From Allomuricauda sp. NBRC 101325 (lineage in GTDB: Bacteria; Bacteroidota; Bacteroidia; Flavobacteriales; Flavobacteriaceae), in contig NZ_BSQF01000003.1 of assembly GCF_030268205.1 (NCBI RefSeq), forward strand, positions 47,591 to 111,590: DNA of 64,000 nt, written 5' to 3'. The notes beneath the pieces are model-generated. The model ran no database searches. It was not told the DNA's origin and was given only the letters and a program-made list of their open reading frames with translations. Both the position numbers and the translations under genes were made by a program. Below, in pieces: positions 29,807 to 38,226 of this stretch; the first letter of the stretch is position 1; the number at the start of each line of letters is the position of its first letter.

Positions 29807-31171
29807 TTAATTCCCAATGGCTGTTTGTGATTTGTTAAGTTGCCAGATATATAAAAATATTATCGAAGCGTTAACTAAATAGACAATGGAAGTGGCCAGG
29901 GCGATTCCTTTGATACCCATCCATTGCAAGAAAAAATAATTGAGGATTATGTTCAAAATCAAATTGACTATGGATGAAAGGACCAAAAAATTATTTTTGT
30001 TGATTGAGTTTAAATATTTGTTCATCACAATTGCGCAAATGTAAAAAGGCAGTTGAATCAAATATAATTGCTGAATAACGTAAACACTTTCGGTATCATT
30101 GGAAGTAAAGGTGCCGCGCTCAAAAAGTAGGGTAATAATAAATTTTGAAAGTAAAATCAAGATTATCGATAACAGCCCCATAGTGATTATACTACCTCCC
30201 AAAACACGTTTTAGGTAACTATATAATATTTTAGGGCCCTCAAGTGCTTTTTTGGAGAAAAATGGCAGTAAGGTATTTACCATAGGTGCACTAATAAGAC
30301 TTAAAACAACAATGGGAATTTTACTTCCATAATTCAAGGTGGCAATTGCCCCAACTGCCAATTGGGCGGAATAATATTGGTCTACGATAGGGTTAAGACC
30401 ATGAATTAGACTTGAGGATATTTTGGCAGGAACCTGTTTAAGCATTAATCTTAAGTTAGGCCCCTTAAAATTGGGGTATGATAGAACAATGATTTTTTTT
30501 TTGAATGCTACTATTACTAGATATAGAAAGCTTAAAACACTACCGACCAGCATTCCAAGGGCAAGTGTTTTTTCTTGAAGCACATTATAAAAAGCAAAAA
30601 GAAATATAATAGTGGTAAGGGGCACAAAAATACCATTAAGTGAGGAATGCAGAAATTCGTTGTCAACTGTTAAAAGTCCAGAAATAAGTGATGAGAGGCC
30701 CCAAAATATCATGCATGGAAGAATAATCCAAAGTTGAATTTTAATGAGATGGTAGTATTGTTCGGTGTGTCCTGGAAATAAAAATTTTAAATAAAGGTCA
30801 ATTGCGAGATAGGTAAGGAACACCATAAATAGAGAAAACAGGACTGCGATCAAAAAATTTGAGCCTTGAAATGACCCTATATTTCCATTGGCATCTTGTT
30901 TTTCATATACATAATTAGGGATAAAAACACTGTTGTAAGAGTTCAGGAAAACATTTTGCACATAAGTGGGCACCAAAACTGCAATTAAATAAGTGTCCAA
31001 AAGCTCAGAAACGCCATAGGTGTCCGCGATAATGATTTCTTTAAAAAAGCCAATTCCTTTAACCAACAAAGAAACCATTGCCACAGTGAACATGTTTGAC
31101 AACAATTGGCCTTGATATTTTTTACCGACCTTTTTTAAAGTGTATATCCAATTCTTCTTTTCTACTGGCAT
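29807..31171 (-). CDS. MurJ/Wzx-type lipid-linked oligosaccharide flippase
   Basis: About 454 residues with roughly 12-14 hydrophobic helices, a member of the MOP exporter superfamily closest in feel to MurJ/MviN (LLVKGIGFFKEIIIADTYGVSELLDTYLIAVLVP at the N-terminus). In this place, next to a polymerase and glycosyltransferases, it is the best candidate for the Wzx flippase of the exopolysaccharide pathway, not the housekeeping MurJ. The ATG at 31171 is preferred to the GTG at 31180, leaving a nine-base gap to the polymerase gene. Role inferred from context. Confidence 0.85.
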   Translation of the reverse strand: MPVEKKNWIYTLKKVGKKYQGQLLSNMFTVAMVSLLVKGIGFFKEIIIADTYGVSELLDTYLIAVLVPTYVQNVFLNSYNSVFIPNYVYEKQDANGNIGSFQGSNFLIAVLFSLFMVFLTYLAIDLYLKFLFPGHTEQYYHLIKIQLWIILPCMIFWGLSSLISGLLTVDNEFLHSSLNGIFVPLTTIIFLFAFYNVLQEKTLALGMLVGSVLSFLYLVIVAFKKKIIVLSYPNFKGPNLRLMLKQVPAKISSSLIHGLNPIVDQYYSAQLAVGAIATLNYGSKIPIVVLSLISAPMVNTLLPFFSKKALEGPKILYSYLKRVLGGSIITMGLLSIILILLSKFIITLLFERGTFTSNDTESVYVIQQLYLIQLPFYICAIVMNKYLNSINKNNFLVLSSIVNLILNIILNYFFLQWMGIKGIALATSIVYLVNASIIFLYIWQLNKSQTAIGN

Positions 31172-31180
31172 GGAATTCAC

Positions 31181-32371
31181 TTATAAATTTTTAGAATCAG
31201 AAATCAATGTATCACTTGATTCGAAATTTACCCCTTTATGGTGTTCTGTTTGAAGTGACTTTTTTAATTGAACATCGATCCACATTAAAATAAAAATGGC
31301 ATATTCATTGGTCATGAAGTTATGGTTTGTCATAAAGAAGAGGGACAATCCTGTAATCATTAATAAGGCATATGATTTTATAAAAAATTGCTTTATTGAT
31401 TTATAAAACAACTTACCTAAAAAAAACAGAAAAACTAAAAGTGGAAAAATACCAGCTTCTCCCCAAATCAACAGATAGGTGTTATGTACGCCCCATTTTG
31501 TAGGAGCCGCACCATTTCCATAAAACGAATAATAACCATTACCAAAAATAGGCCTGTCATTCAATGCATCGTAATATCTCGCCCAGGTATCTTCCCTCGA
31601 ATCCTTGTTCAATCCACTTATTTTGCTACTTTGGCTACCACTTATCAATGCTGATAATTGATCCAATCTTTCATTTCGAACAGGCAAAAATTCATTATAT
31701 GTAACCAGCAAGATTAGCACACCAAAACCTATCAGCAACATTTTGGAATTCTTTATGCTTAACCTAATAGACATAAGGTTAAGTAATAACCAAGTAACCA
31801 TAAATGTCCTTGAAAAGGTAATTAAGCCCAACATTGTATATGAAAGCTTACTGAAAAGTCTAAGTGATTTTGTGATAGTGAAACTAAGTGCAAAACCCAT
31901 CAAACAGATTAATCCTCCATTATTGGCGTCCAAATAAAAGCCGCTATACCTACCATAATCAGCAATTGGATTTTGAAAAAGAAAAACATTTCCCAAAATT
32001 GAGAGTGCACCTATAAAAAGAAAAAACCAAAGTTCTTTTTGTGAAGTATTTTTAACAACTTCATAGCCACCCCAAATGACTATATAGTATTTTATGAGTG
32101 CAACTATAAATGTATATGCGTCGGCTACATATGATTGAGTTACCAAAATGCTTATCCCATAGTAAAGAGTTCCTAAAACCAACATTTCATAAGAATTTCC
32201 GGTTTTCTTGTTTAAGAAAACATAGAGCAAAATTAACCCGTATGAAGCATAACTTAGGAGAGAGGACAGCGTACCGTTAATATAGACCAAAGAAAATCCA
32301 GGAATATGCCAAAGAATCAAGGCTAAAATTAAATACTTAAATATATTGGTGTTTAAGGCCTTGGAATTCAT
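31181..32371 (-). CDS. O-antigen ligase/Wzy-like polysaccharide polymerase
   Basis: 396-residue inner-membrane protein with about ten or eleven transmembrane helices and a large periplasmic loop (about 225-300) holding RLDQLSALISGS, REDTWARYYDALNDRPIFGNGYYSF and GVHNTYLLIWGEAGIFPLL. These are the Wzy_C/O-antigen-ligase motifs with the conserved Arg and His. Within this cluster it should polymerise flipped repeat units. Its ATG overlaps the upstream GT4 stop by one base (TAATG), so translation is coupled. Wzy and WaaL cannot be separated by sequence alone; the Wza/Wzc context favours polymerase. Confidence 0.86.
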   Translation of the reverse strand: MNSKALNTNIFKYLILALILWHIPGFSLVYINGTLSSLLSYASYGLILLYVFLNKKTGNSYEMLVLGTLYYGISILVTQSYVADAYTFIVALIKYYIVIWGGYEVVKNTSQKELWFFLFIGALSILGNVFLFQNPIADYGRYSGFYLDANNGGLICLMGFALSFTITKSLRLFSKLSYTMLGLITFSRTFMVTWLLLNLMSIRLSIKNSKMLLIGFGVLILLVTYNEFLPVRNERLDQLSALISGSQSSKISGLNKDSREDTWARYYDALNDRPIFGNGYYSFYGNGAAPTKWGVHNTYLLIWGEAGIFPLLVFLFFLGKLFYKSIKQFFIKSYALLMITGLSLFFMTNHNFMTNEYAIFILMWIDVQLKKSLQTEHHKGVNFESSDTLISDSKNL

Positions 32372-33438
32372 TAGTTACTTTTTATCTCATTAAATAGTTT
32401 ATTCCACCTTTCTAAAATATTGGAGATGTTGTAAGGAACCATGGATTCTGGACCATTAGAAGCAATTTCATTCCTAAATTCATCATCACTGATTAACATT
32501 TTCAAGCCTTCTCCGAATAGTTCTTCGTTTTGATCTTCTATTAGTATTCCATTTGATTTGTTTTCAATCAAATCACCTGGTCCTGAAATGCAATCATAGG
32601 CAATACAGGCCATTCCATTACTCAAAGCCTCCATTAACACCATAGGTAATCCCTCGTATTTGGATGGTAAAGCATACACTTGGGACTGTTGCATCATTTC
32701 TTGAATATTTTTGCAAAACCCAGGTAAAATTATCATTCCCTCTATCCCTAATTCTTGACTTAATCCTCTTAGAATTTCAATACCATTCCCGCCTGAACCA
32801 GCAATTGTTAACGTCCAGTCTGGATGTTGTTTTAAAATAGGTGCTGAAATTTTAATTAATCTTTCAAAACCCTTGACATCCAATCGTTTAAATGATCCAG
32901 CCGCCAATATGTTTTTTTTTCTGTTCCTAAATTCTGGAACATGATCAGGCAAAACAATGGGATTTGGCATGATAACGACCTTTTGGTTCATTTTTTTAAA
33001 AAATTCCAAATCATACGAAGTTAATATGGTAACCGCATTCGCCAATGGATATAACAGTTTACGTGTCCATTTCGACTTTGTAGATGGATTTGCCTTGTGA
33101 TTGTTATGTTCACTGATGATTACTTTGATGCCAAATATTTTTGCAATAGGTACTACGATCAATGCGTTAGCAGGCATAAAAACTACAATTGCATCTGGCC
33201 TGTTCTCCTTAACCCTATAATAGGAATATAGGTTTTTCCAAGATCGTAATGTATGGTTTTTTAAGGTTCCACCATGCAAATATACCCTATTGACCTTGGG
33301 GTCAATAGGGTATGAATTTCCATTGTTGAATGTGATGAGTGATACTTTGCTTTGAAGGGAAAATCCATTGGCCAAAGTGGCCATTACCCTTTCTGCACCG
33401 CCTCCTGCCAAAGAATTTATTATGAAATGTATATTCAT
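32371..33438 (-). CDS. GT4 family glycosyltransferase
   Basis: 355 residues with the N-terminal IHFIINSLAGGGAERVMATLA, middle ILAAGSFKRLDVKGFERLI and donor motif YEGLPMVLMEALSNGMACIAYD. This is the first gene of the GT4-polymerase-flippase-GT4-GT4 sub-operon; its stop overlaps the polymerase start by one base. Upstream is a 180-base gap with nested inverted repeats. Similar enzymes transfer GalNAc, glucuronate or galactose, but the donor here is unknown. Confidence 0.9.
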   Translation of the reverse strand: MNIHFIINSLAGGGAERVMATLANGFSLQSKVSLITFNNGNSYPIDPKVNRVYLHGGTLKNHTLRSWKNLYSYYRVKENRPDAIVVFMPANALIVVPIAKIFGIKVIISEHNNHKANPSTKSKWTRKLLYPLANAVTILTSYDLEFFKKMNQKVVIMPNPIVLPDHVPEFRNRKKNILAAGSFKRLDVKGFERLIKISAPILKQHPDWTLTIAGSGGNGIEILRGLSQELGIEGMIILPGFCKNIQEMMQQSQVYALPSKYEGLPMVLMEALSNGMACIAYDCISGPGDLIENKSNGILIEDQNEELFGEGLKMLISDDEFRNEIASNGPESMVPYNISNILERWNKLFNEIKSN

Positions 33439-33459
33439 TAATGCCTTAAGAGAATTTAA

Positions 33460-33520
33460 ATAAGCGATCGCTGCAAATTACAAGAATCCTTGTAATGCCT
33501 TTCATGAGGCTAGCGCTTAT
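33460..33520. repeat. Nested inverted repeats between lyase and GT4 genes
   Basis: Outer arms ATAAGCG (33460-33466) and CGCTTAT (33514-33520) enclose a second inverted repeat, ATTACAAG (33477-33484) and CTTGTAAT (33489-33496) around AATC. The palindrome AGCGATCGCT (33463-33472) overlaps the left outer arm. No T-run follows. It sits about 20 bases before the GT4 start on the minus strand, where it could fold in the leader RNA. Confidence 0.5.
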
Positions 33521-33618
33521 CAAATATATCGGTAAAAGCACTGAATTTTCAATTTCGATAGATGAAAATTATAGAATAATCGATTAAAAAGGCCAAGCTA
33601 ATCAGCTATTGAGATAGT

Positions 33619-35376
33619 TTAATTAATCAAAGAATGGAAAAACTCTTCAATATTAGTATATCCATCATCGTTAGCATCACCATTTGCAGTCTGACTTAAA
33701 TCACCAAACCTACCAATTTCCCAAGCATCAGCCATTCCATCGCGGTCACTATCATATGTTTCAGAGCGAAATGTTCTACTTAAGGTAGGAATGCCTCCAG
33801 CATCAATAATTGAAGAATATTTACGTTTACCACTTGAATTGGTAAACTCAGCCAATCTCATACTTGCTATTGTGTCAGGGAATAGAATACTTGCTCCTAA
33901 GTCATAAAGGATTTCGTCAACAACTTGTGCACTAGATAGAGGAGTGTAGTCTGAAGCAGCAACTCTATTCGCTTGATTAACCCTAGACCAATTATCATTC
34001 ATCATATTATATGAGGAATAACCAATTTGAATATTATCCGATTGATGAACTTTTCCATCAGAAACAAGCCCACTTGGATTCTCATAATTGTTTAGTTGAT
34101 AATGGTGATCTGCTTGACTTGGGGGGTAGTCTGAATCCCCTTTGAAGACATTTCCAACAGAATCAAATTCTGAATCACCAAAACTAATAGTAACTGGCCG
34201 ATTATAATTATAAATTATATTATTTACAAATTCCAATCCAGTTGAACCATCACCATAGGTGTGTTCTGGTCCTCTATTACCAATATTAAATAACCCGTTC
34301 CTCAAAATTGAGAGGTTAGCCAGGTTTTCTCCAATAAGAATTGCGTAATCGTATTCACCTAAGGGGTCAGAAATCATACAGTTTTGAACAGTTACATTTT
34401 GTAATGATGCATTTGATGCACCAAGAGCATTCCCTTGAAAACTAAGATTTTCATCACTGGCCAATGAGATATCGCAATGGTCAACAATAATGTTCTTCAT
34501 GATTGTACCCGATGTGGTATTTATAATTCTGATTCCATCAATATTATTGTCTGGAGTAGCATCATCGCCAATCCTTATTCTTAGAAATCGTACAATTACC
34601 TCCGAGGCTCTTATTCCTAATGTATTTCCTGTAATGGTAATTCCGGGGCTAGGAGCGGTTTCTCCAGCTATGGTAATATTAGGATTAATTATGTATTGCT
34701 CCTTTGTCCATTCAATTGTACCACCTACATCAAATACAACTATTCTTGGACCTGATGCTTTCATAGCGGCAACTAAGCTGCCTGGTCCATCTTCATTTAA
34801 ATTTGTAACGTGGATAATTTCACCACCTCTTCCACCTATGGTATTTTTTCCATATCCTTCTGCACTTGGAAATGCTTTTAAATTTCCCATATCTAAAGTG
34901 CTGTAATCTGTATTTACGATGACCGTTGCTTCCTTGGAATCCCTTTTGCCATTTTTCATTACCTCCAGCTTATAACTGAAATTATCCCTTACAACGCCAT
35001 TGTTCCCATTTTTATCGGCTGAATCTGAATTAGGCGAATAAGTTATGGTATTGTCATCATTTAAGGATACGGTACCTTCTAACGCTTCGGTAACTTCTAT
35101 GATACGATAGGAATCGACATTTTTTTCGGGAATACTGTCATTTTGTAGTACGTCCAAAACTACGGACTCTAATTCACCAGAGATTGTAAATTCATCATTT
35201 TTTAGGCTGAAGGAAATCGAGTTGATTACTTCACCTTCCTCGGATACTTCTTCTTCAATTTGACTTTGAACGGTTTCGTCGAACAAATCACTGTCTTTAC
35301 TACATGAAAGCAAAACTAGTGAAGAAAAAATAAAAAGCATGCTCATTAAGCAAATGGGTTTGTGGGGTGTCGCCAT
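33619..35376 (-). CDS. Pectate-lyase-like (PL1-type) parallel beta-helix lipoprotein
   Basis: About 585 residues. A lipoprotein signal ends LVLLSC (ATG at 35376 opens it; the longer frame uses TTG). Residues about 50-155 form a bacterial Ig-like domain. The right-handed beta-helix (about 160-480) has the PL1-family opening AFPSAEGYGKNTIGGRGG, VTNLNEDGPGSLVAAM, VVFDVGGTIEW and IAGETAPSPGITI. The C-terminus (DSDRDGMADAWE, NDDGYTNIEEF) is the calcium-type tail common in Bacteroidota lyases. The family cleaves polygalacturonate by beta-elimination. The usual RNPRF-type active-site stretch reads NRGPEH here and the SWSVDE region reads ASDENLSF, so activity or specificity may differ. It lies inside a cluster predicted to make a uronate polymer. 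Confidence 0.82.
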   Translation of the reverse strand: MATPHKPICLMSMLFIFSSLVLLSCSKDSDLFDETVQSQIEEEVSEEGEVINSISFSLKNDEFTISGELESVVLDVLQNDSIPEKNVDSYRIIEVTEALEGTVSLNDDNTITYSPNSDSADKNGNNGVVRDNFSYKLEVMKNGKRDSKEATVIVNTDYSTLDMGNLKAFPSAEGYGKNTIGGRGGEIIHVTNLNEDGPGSLVAAMKASGPRIVVFDVGGTIEWTKEQYIINPNITIAGETAPSPGITITGNTLGIRASEVIVRFLRIRIGDDATPDNNIDGIRIINTTSGTIMKNIIVDHCDISLASDENLSFQGNALGASNASLQNVTVQNCMISDPLGEYDYAILIGENLANLSILRNGLFNIGNRGPEHTYGDGSTGLEFVNNIIYNYNRPVTISFGDSEFDSVGNVFKGDSDYPPSQADHHYQLNNYENPSGLVSDGKVHQSDNIQIGYSSYNMMNDNWSRVNQANRVAASDYTPLSSAQVVDEILYDLGASILFPDTIASMRLAEFTNSSGKRKYSSIIDAGGIPTLSRTFRSETYDSDRDGMADAWEIGRFGDLSQTANGDANDDGYTNIEEFFHSLIN

Positions 35377-35874
35377 TTCTTTAAAAGAGGTTAAGTTGTT
35401 AATGATTTGAATTTCCAACTTGGGATTCAAATCTAAATTAATTGATTGTTTTATCGATGAAATTTTATTTTTTTTCGATGAAATGCGCTTTTATTTTATT
35501 TTGAATTTTTAATAATTGCATTTTATCGATGAAATACACCTTTTTTACGGTGAAATACATTTAAAACATATCAACTACGCCTCGATCTACTTTTTAGACT
35601 TCTAATATCCAATTGATCGATGAAACGCACATTTATTTAACATTAAAGTGGTTTTATTAACAAATAAGCCTATTTGGTACTTGACTATCAAAACAATATA
35701 CCTTGGGAATAAATGGCTAATGGAGTCTACAGAAAGTATAAATCCAAAAATTAGTAGAGAAAAATTGTTTACAGGTAAGAATGCTATGAATGTATAAGGT
35801 TTAAACCATTCATAATCAATAATATTTAAATCTTATGGCCAACGGAATTTATATGGCCAACTAAGTACAAGTTT
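35377..35874. other. 498-base intergenic region with repeated TCGATGAAA motif
   Basis: Very A/T-rich non-coding stretch between the SGNH gene and the lyase gene, both on the minus strand. It contains the direct-repeat cluster at 35454-35640 and should hold the promoter of the downstream lyase and perhaps of the whole GT-polymerase segment. No open frame of note, no RNA gene and no clear terminator is seen in 35640-35874. Confidence 0.6.
35454..35640. promoter_or_regulatory. Cluster of TCGATGAAA direct repeats (operator-like)
   Basis: Copies start at 35454 (TCGATGAAATTTTATTTT), 35475 (TCGATGAAATGCGCTTTT), 35526 (TCGATGAAATACACCTTT), 35547 (degenerate ACGGTGAAATACATTT) and 35617 (TCGATGAAACGCACATTT). 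Neighbouring pairs are 21-22 bases apart, about two helical turns, as expected for a regulator binding one face of DNA. A single related copy (TCGATGAAATGCAATATT) is at 12345, before the GH3 gene. The cognate protein is unknown. Confidence 0.55.
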
Positions 35875-36777
35875 TTAATTAACCGGTAAGATATCGGACA
35901 GTTGGTTAAAAACTCTAAAATTAGCTTCTTTATGTCCTTCACAATTCCAGTGAGAATCATTTGTGAAGATATATTTTGAATCAGTCATATCTAATTCAAT
36001 AAATTTGAGTTCATTCTCATTAAAAAGCTGTGTGAATTCATTTTTTTCTCTAAAAACAAAATAAACTTCAGATAGGTCGTATCTATTAGTGCAATAACCG
36101 ATTAATTTTTGCACATATTCAAAATGATTGGAACTTTTATTAGATTCGAATTGGTCCTTTGATGTTGGAATTTGGTATGCCTGTGATTTTTGAAATTTTA
36201 GGTACAAATAATATAGAGTTTTATAACTATATAGTATTCTCTTAATTAGTTGGCCCTTTATTTCACCGGTTTCAAGTTTGTTTTCGGCAATATTGAATTG
36301 TGCCCTATCATTGTATGGTTTTATTTCTTTGATAGACTCTAAAAGGTCTGAATTATCAATATAGATTAGAACTGCTTTCGGATTGACAATCGATTTGTAA
36401 TTTTTCAAAAATTCCAAAGATTCAATGAATGTTATTCCAGATCTGCCAACTTCGAATACATTAAAACCTTTATCTTTAAATAATTGTGATTGTCTACAAC
36501 TATTGGGATTCATGAAATTTTCAATAAATGAGTCTCCAATTACAAAGAGCTGATTATTTTCATTGATATCTTCATCACCTAAAAAACCATATTTATTTAC
36601 TTTCCATTTATTTCCATGTGAATAACCTGTCTGGCCTTCAATATATACTTGTAGCCCAAATTGATCGGTCTTTCTATGGGGAACATCATCTGTTAGTCCA
36701 AATATTCGAATTACCAGTTCTAAAACAACCAGCAATACTATAAAATTGACAACTATTGTTTTAAAAAACGTTTTCAT
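35875..36777 (-). CDS. SGNH-hydrolase-like protein partner of MBOAT (putative O-acetyltransferase)
   Basis: 300-residue protein with one N-terminal membrane segment (IVVNFIVLLVVLELVIRIFG) and a periplasmic SGNH/GDSL-like domain. Block I is FVIGDSFIENFM with the candidate serine, and the C-terminal DSHWNCEGH supplies the Asp-xx-His pair. This layout resembles AlgJ/AlgX/PatB-type proteins that transfer acyl groups delivered by an MBOAT protein to polysaccharide. Its ATG follows the MBOAT stop with no intervening base, which strongly supports a functional pair. No close family name is recognised. Confidence 0.75.
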   Translation of the reverse strand: MKTFFKTIVVNFIVLLVVLELVIRIFGLTDDVPHRKTDQFGLQVYIEGQTGYSHGNKWKVNKYGFLGDEDINENNQLFVIGDSFIENFMNPNSCRQSQLFKDKGFNVFEVGRSGITFIESLEFLKNYKSIVNPKAVLIYIDNSDLLESIKEIKPYNDRAQFNIAENKLETGEIKGQLIKRILYSYKTLYYLYLKFQKSQAYQIPTSKDQFESNKSSNHFEYVQKLIGYCTNRYDLSEVYFVFREKNEFTQLFNENELKFIELDMTDSKYIFTNDSHWNCEGHKEANFRVFNQLSDILPVN

Positions 36778-38214
36778 TTAGAATTGGAAATAAATAAAAT
36801 TATTGGGGCTCTCTTTAAAGAACAATAGGACTACGGCACAGGCAATTCCAATCCAAATGAATTTGTTCATAATTGGAACCTTAAAAAAATGAATTCTTCT
36901 TTCATCAAATCTCGTTTTATACTCAAGCAATGCAAAAGCAGCAATTAGATATATAAATCTAAAGTCTACAAAACTGTTTGAATAATTACTAAATTCCAAT
37001 AGTTTAAAAAGGTATCCCAATGAAGATGAAATGGAATCGCTTCTAAAAAATATCCAGCCTATCGTTACTAAAATAAAAGTTGTTAATACTTGAGAAGATT
37101 CCCTAAAGCTTGGCAATAGGTTTTGTTCTCCAACTACAGAACTTGTATATTTTCTATTCGTCTTAAAAATGAACGATGGAAGAAAAAGAATCGAGTGAAA
37201 AAGTCCCCAAATAATAAATGTCCAATTGGCTCCGTGCCAAAATCCACTAACAAGAAATATGATAAATATATTTCTTATCGAAAGCAGCTTACCGTGTTTA
37301 GAACCTCCTAAAGGTATATATAGATAGTCCCTAAACCAAGTTGAAAGCGATATATGCCATCTCCGCCAAAACTCCCCGATATTTCGCGACAAATAAGGGA
37401 ATTTAAAATTTGACATCAATTCGAATCCAAATAATTTGGAAGTTCCTATCGCAATATCTGAGTAACCGCTAAAATCACAATAAATTTGAAAAGCAAAATA
37501 TATAGCTCCAATCGCAAGGGAACTTGAATCATAGGTTGCGTAATTTGTAAATATATCGTCAACTATGGGTGCCAATGTATCCGCAATCACCACTTTTTTA
37601 AACATCCCCCAGATGATTAATTTAGTGCCATCAATACTTTGCTCAAGATTAAACTTCCTTTTGTTCAAAATCTGCGGGACTAGATTGGTTGCTCGTTCAA
37701 TTGGCCCAGCAACTAATTGAGGGAAGAAGGATACAAACGATGCAAAAGAGATAAAGTCTTTTGTTGGCTGTAAATTTTTTCTATATACATCAATGGTGTA
37801 GGACATTGTTTGAAAGGTATAAAAGGATATACCCACAGGGAGCACAATATTTAAGGTCCAAATACTTTTGATTTGATAACCAAAAGATGCAAATAGTTCA
37901 ATCCAAGATTCAATAAAAAAGTTGTAATATTTAAAAAATCCAAGTACGCCTAAATTGAACAAAACGGAGGTCAGAAGTAATATTTTTTGCTTCTGGCTTG
38001 ATGATTGCTTTTGGATTGAAATTCCAATAAAGTAATCGACTAAAGTCGAAAGAAATATTAATGCAAGAAATCTATAGTCCCACCATCCATAAAAAACATA
38101 TGAACTAATGAGAATCAATAAATTTTGAAACTTTAGATTTTTCTGAAATAGAAACCAATATAAAATGTATACAATTGGCAGAAAAATTATAAACTCTATT
38201 GAATTAAACAACAT
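36778..38214 (-). CDS. MBOAT family O-acyltransferase, AlgI-like
   Basis: 478-residue polytopic inner-membrane protein of the AlgI/DltB group. It opens with MLFNSIEFIIFLPIVYILYW, has YYNFFIESW, the FQTMSYTIDVYRK motif, GEFWRRWHISLSTWFRDYLYIPLGG and the catalytic-histidine segment GFWHGANWTFIIWG. AlgI-type proteins move acetyl groups across the membrane for O-acetylation of alginate or other exopolysaccharides. It is paired with the SGNH protein and lies 12 bases from the epimerase gene, so the polymer is predicted to be O-acylated. Confidence 0.93.
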   Translation of the reverse strand: MLFNSIEFIIFLPIVYILYWFLFQKNLKFQNLLILISSYVFYGWWDYRFLALIFLSTLVDYFIGISIQKQSSSQKQKILLLTSVLFNLGVLGFFKYYNFFIESWIELFASFGYQIKSIWTLNIVLPVGISFYTFQTMSYTIDVYRKNLQPTKDFISFASFVSFFPQLVAGPIERATNLVPQILNKRKFNLEQSIDGTKLIIWGMFKKVVIADTLAPIVDDIFTNYATYDSSSLAIGAIYFAFQIYCDFSGYSDIAIGTSKLFGFELMSNFKFPYLSRNIGEFWRRWHISLSTWFRDYLYIPLGGSKHGKLLSIRNIFIIFLVSGFWHGANWTFIIWGLFHSILFLPSFIFKTNRKYTSSVVGEQNLLPSFRESSQVLTTFILVTIGWIFFRSDSISSSLGYLFKLLEFSNYSNSFVDFRFIYLIAAFALLEYKTRFDERRIHFFKVPIMNKFIWIGIACAVVLLFFKESPNNFIYFQF

Positions 38215-38226
38215 TGGTTTTATGTT

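Noticed and set aside
29807..31171. Housekeeping peptidoglycan flippase MurJ
   Set aside because: Its position between a polymerase and GT4 genes makes an exopolysaccharide Wzx role more likely.
33463..33472. AGCGATCGCT as a HIP1-type repeat
   Set aside because: It contains the octamer known from cyanobacteria but occurs singly here as part of a larger dyad; no genome-wide meaning can be claimed.
34490..34906. 138-codon plus-strand frame inside the lyase gene
   Set aside because: It is opposite the conserved beta-helix motifs; hydrophobicity of the product is a by-product of antisense codons.
33619..35376. Start of a pectin-utilisation locus (PUL)
   Set aside because: There is no SusC/SusD pair, no other uronic-acid-degrading gene and no dedicated sensor nearby; all neighbours are polysaccharide-synthesis genes.
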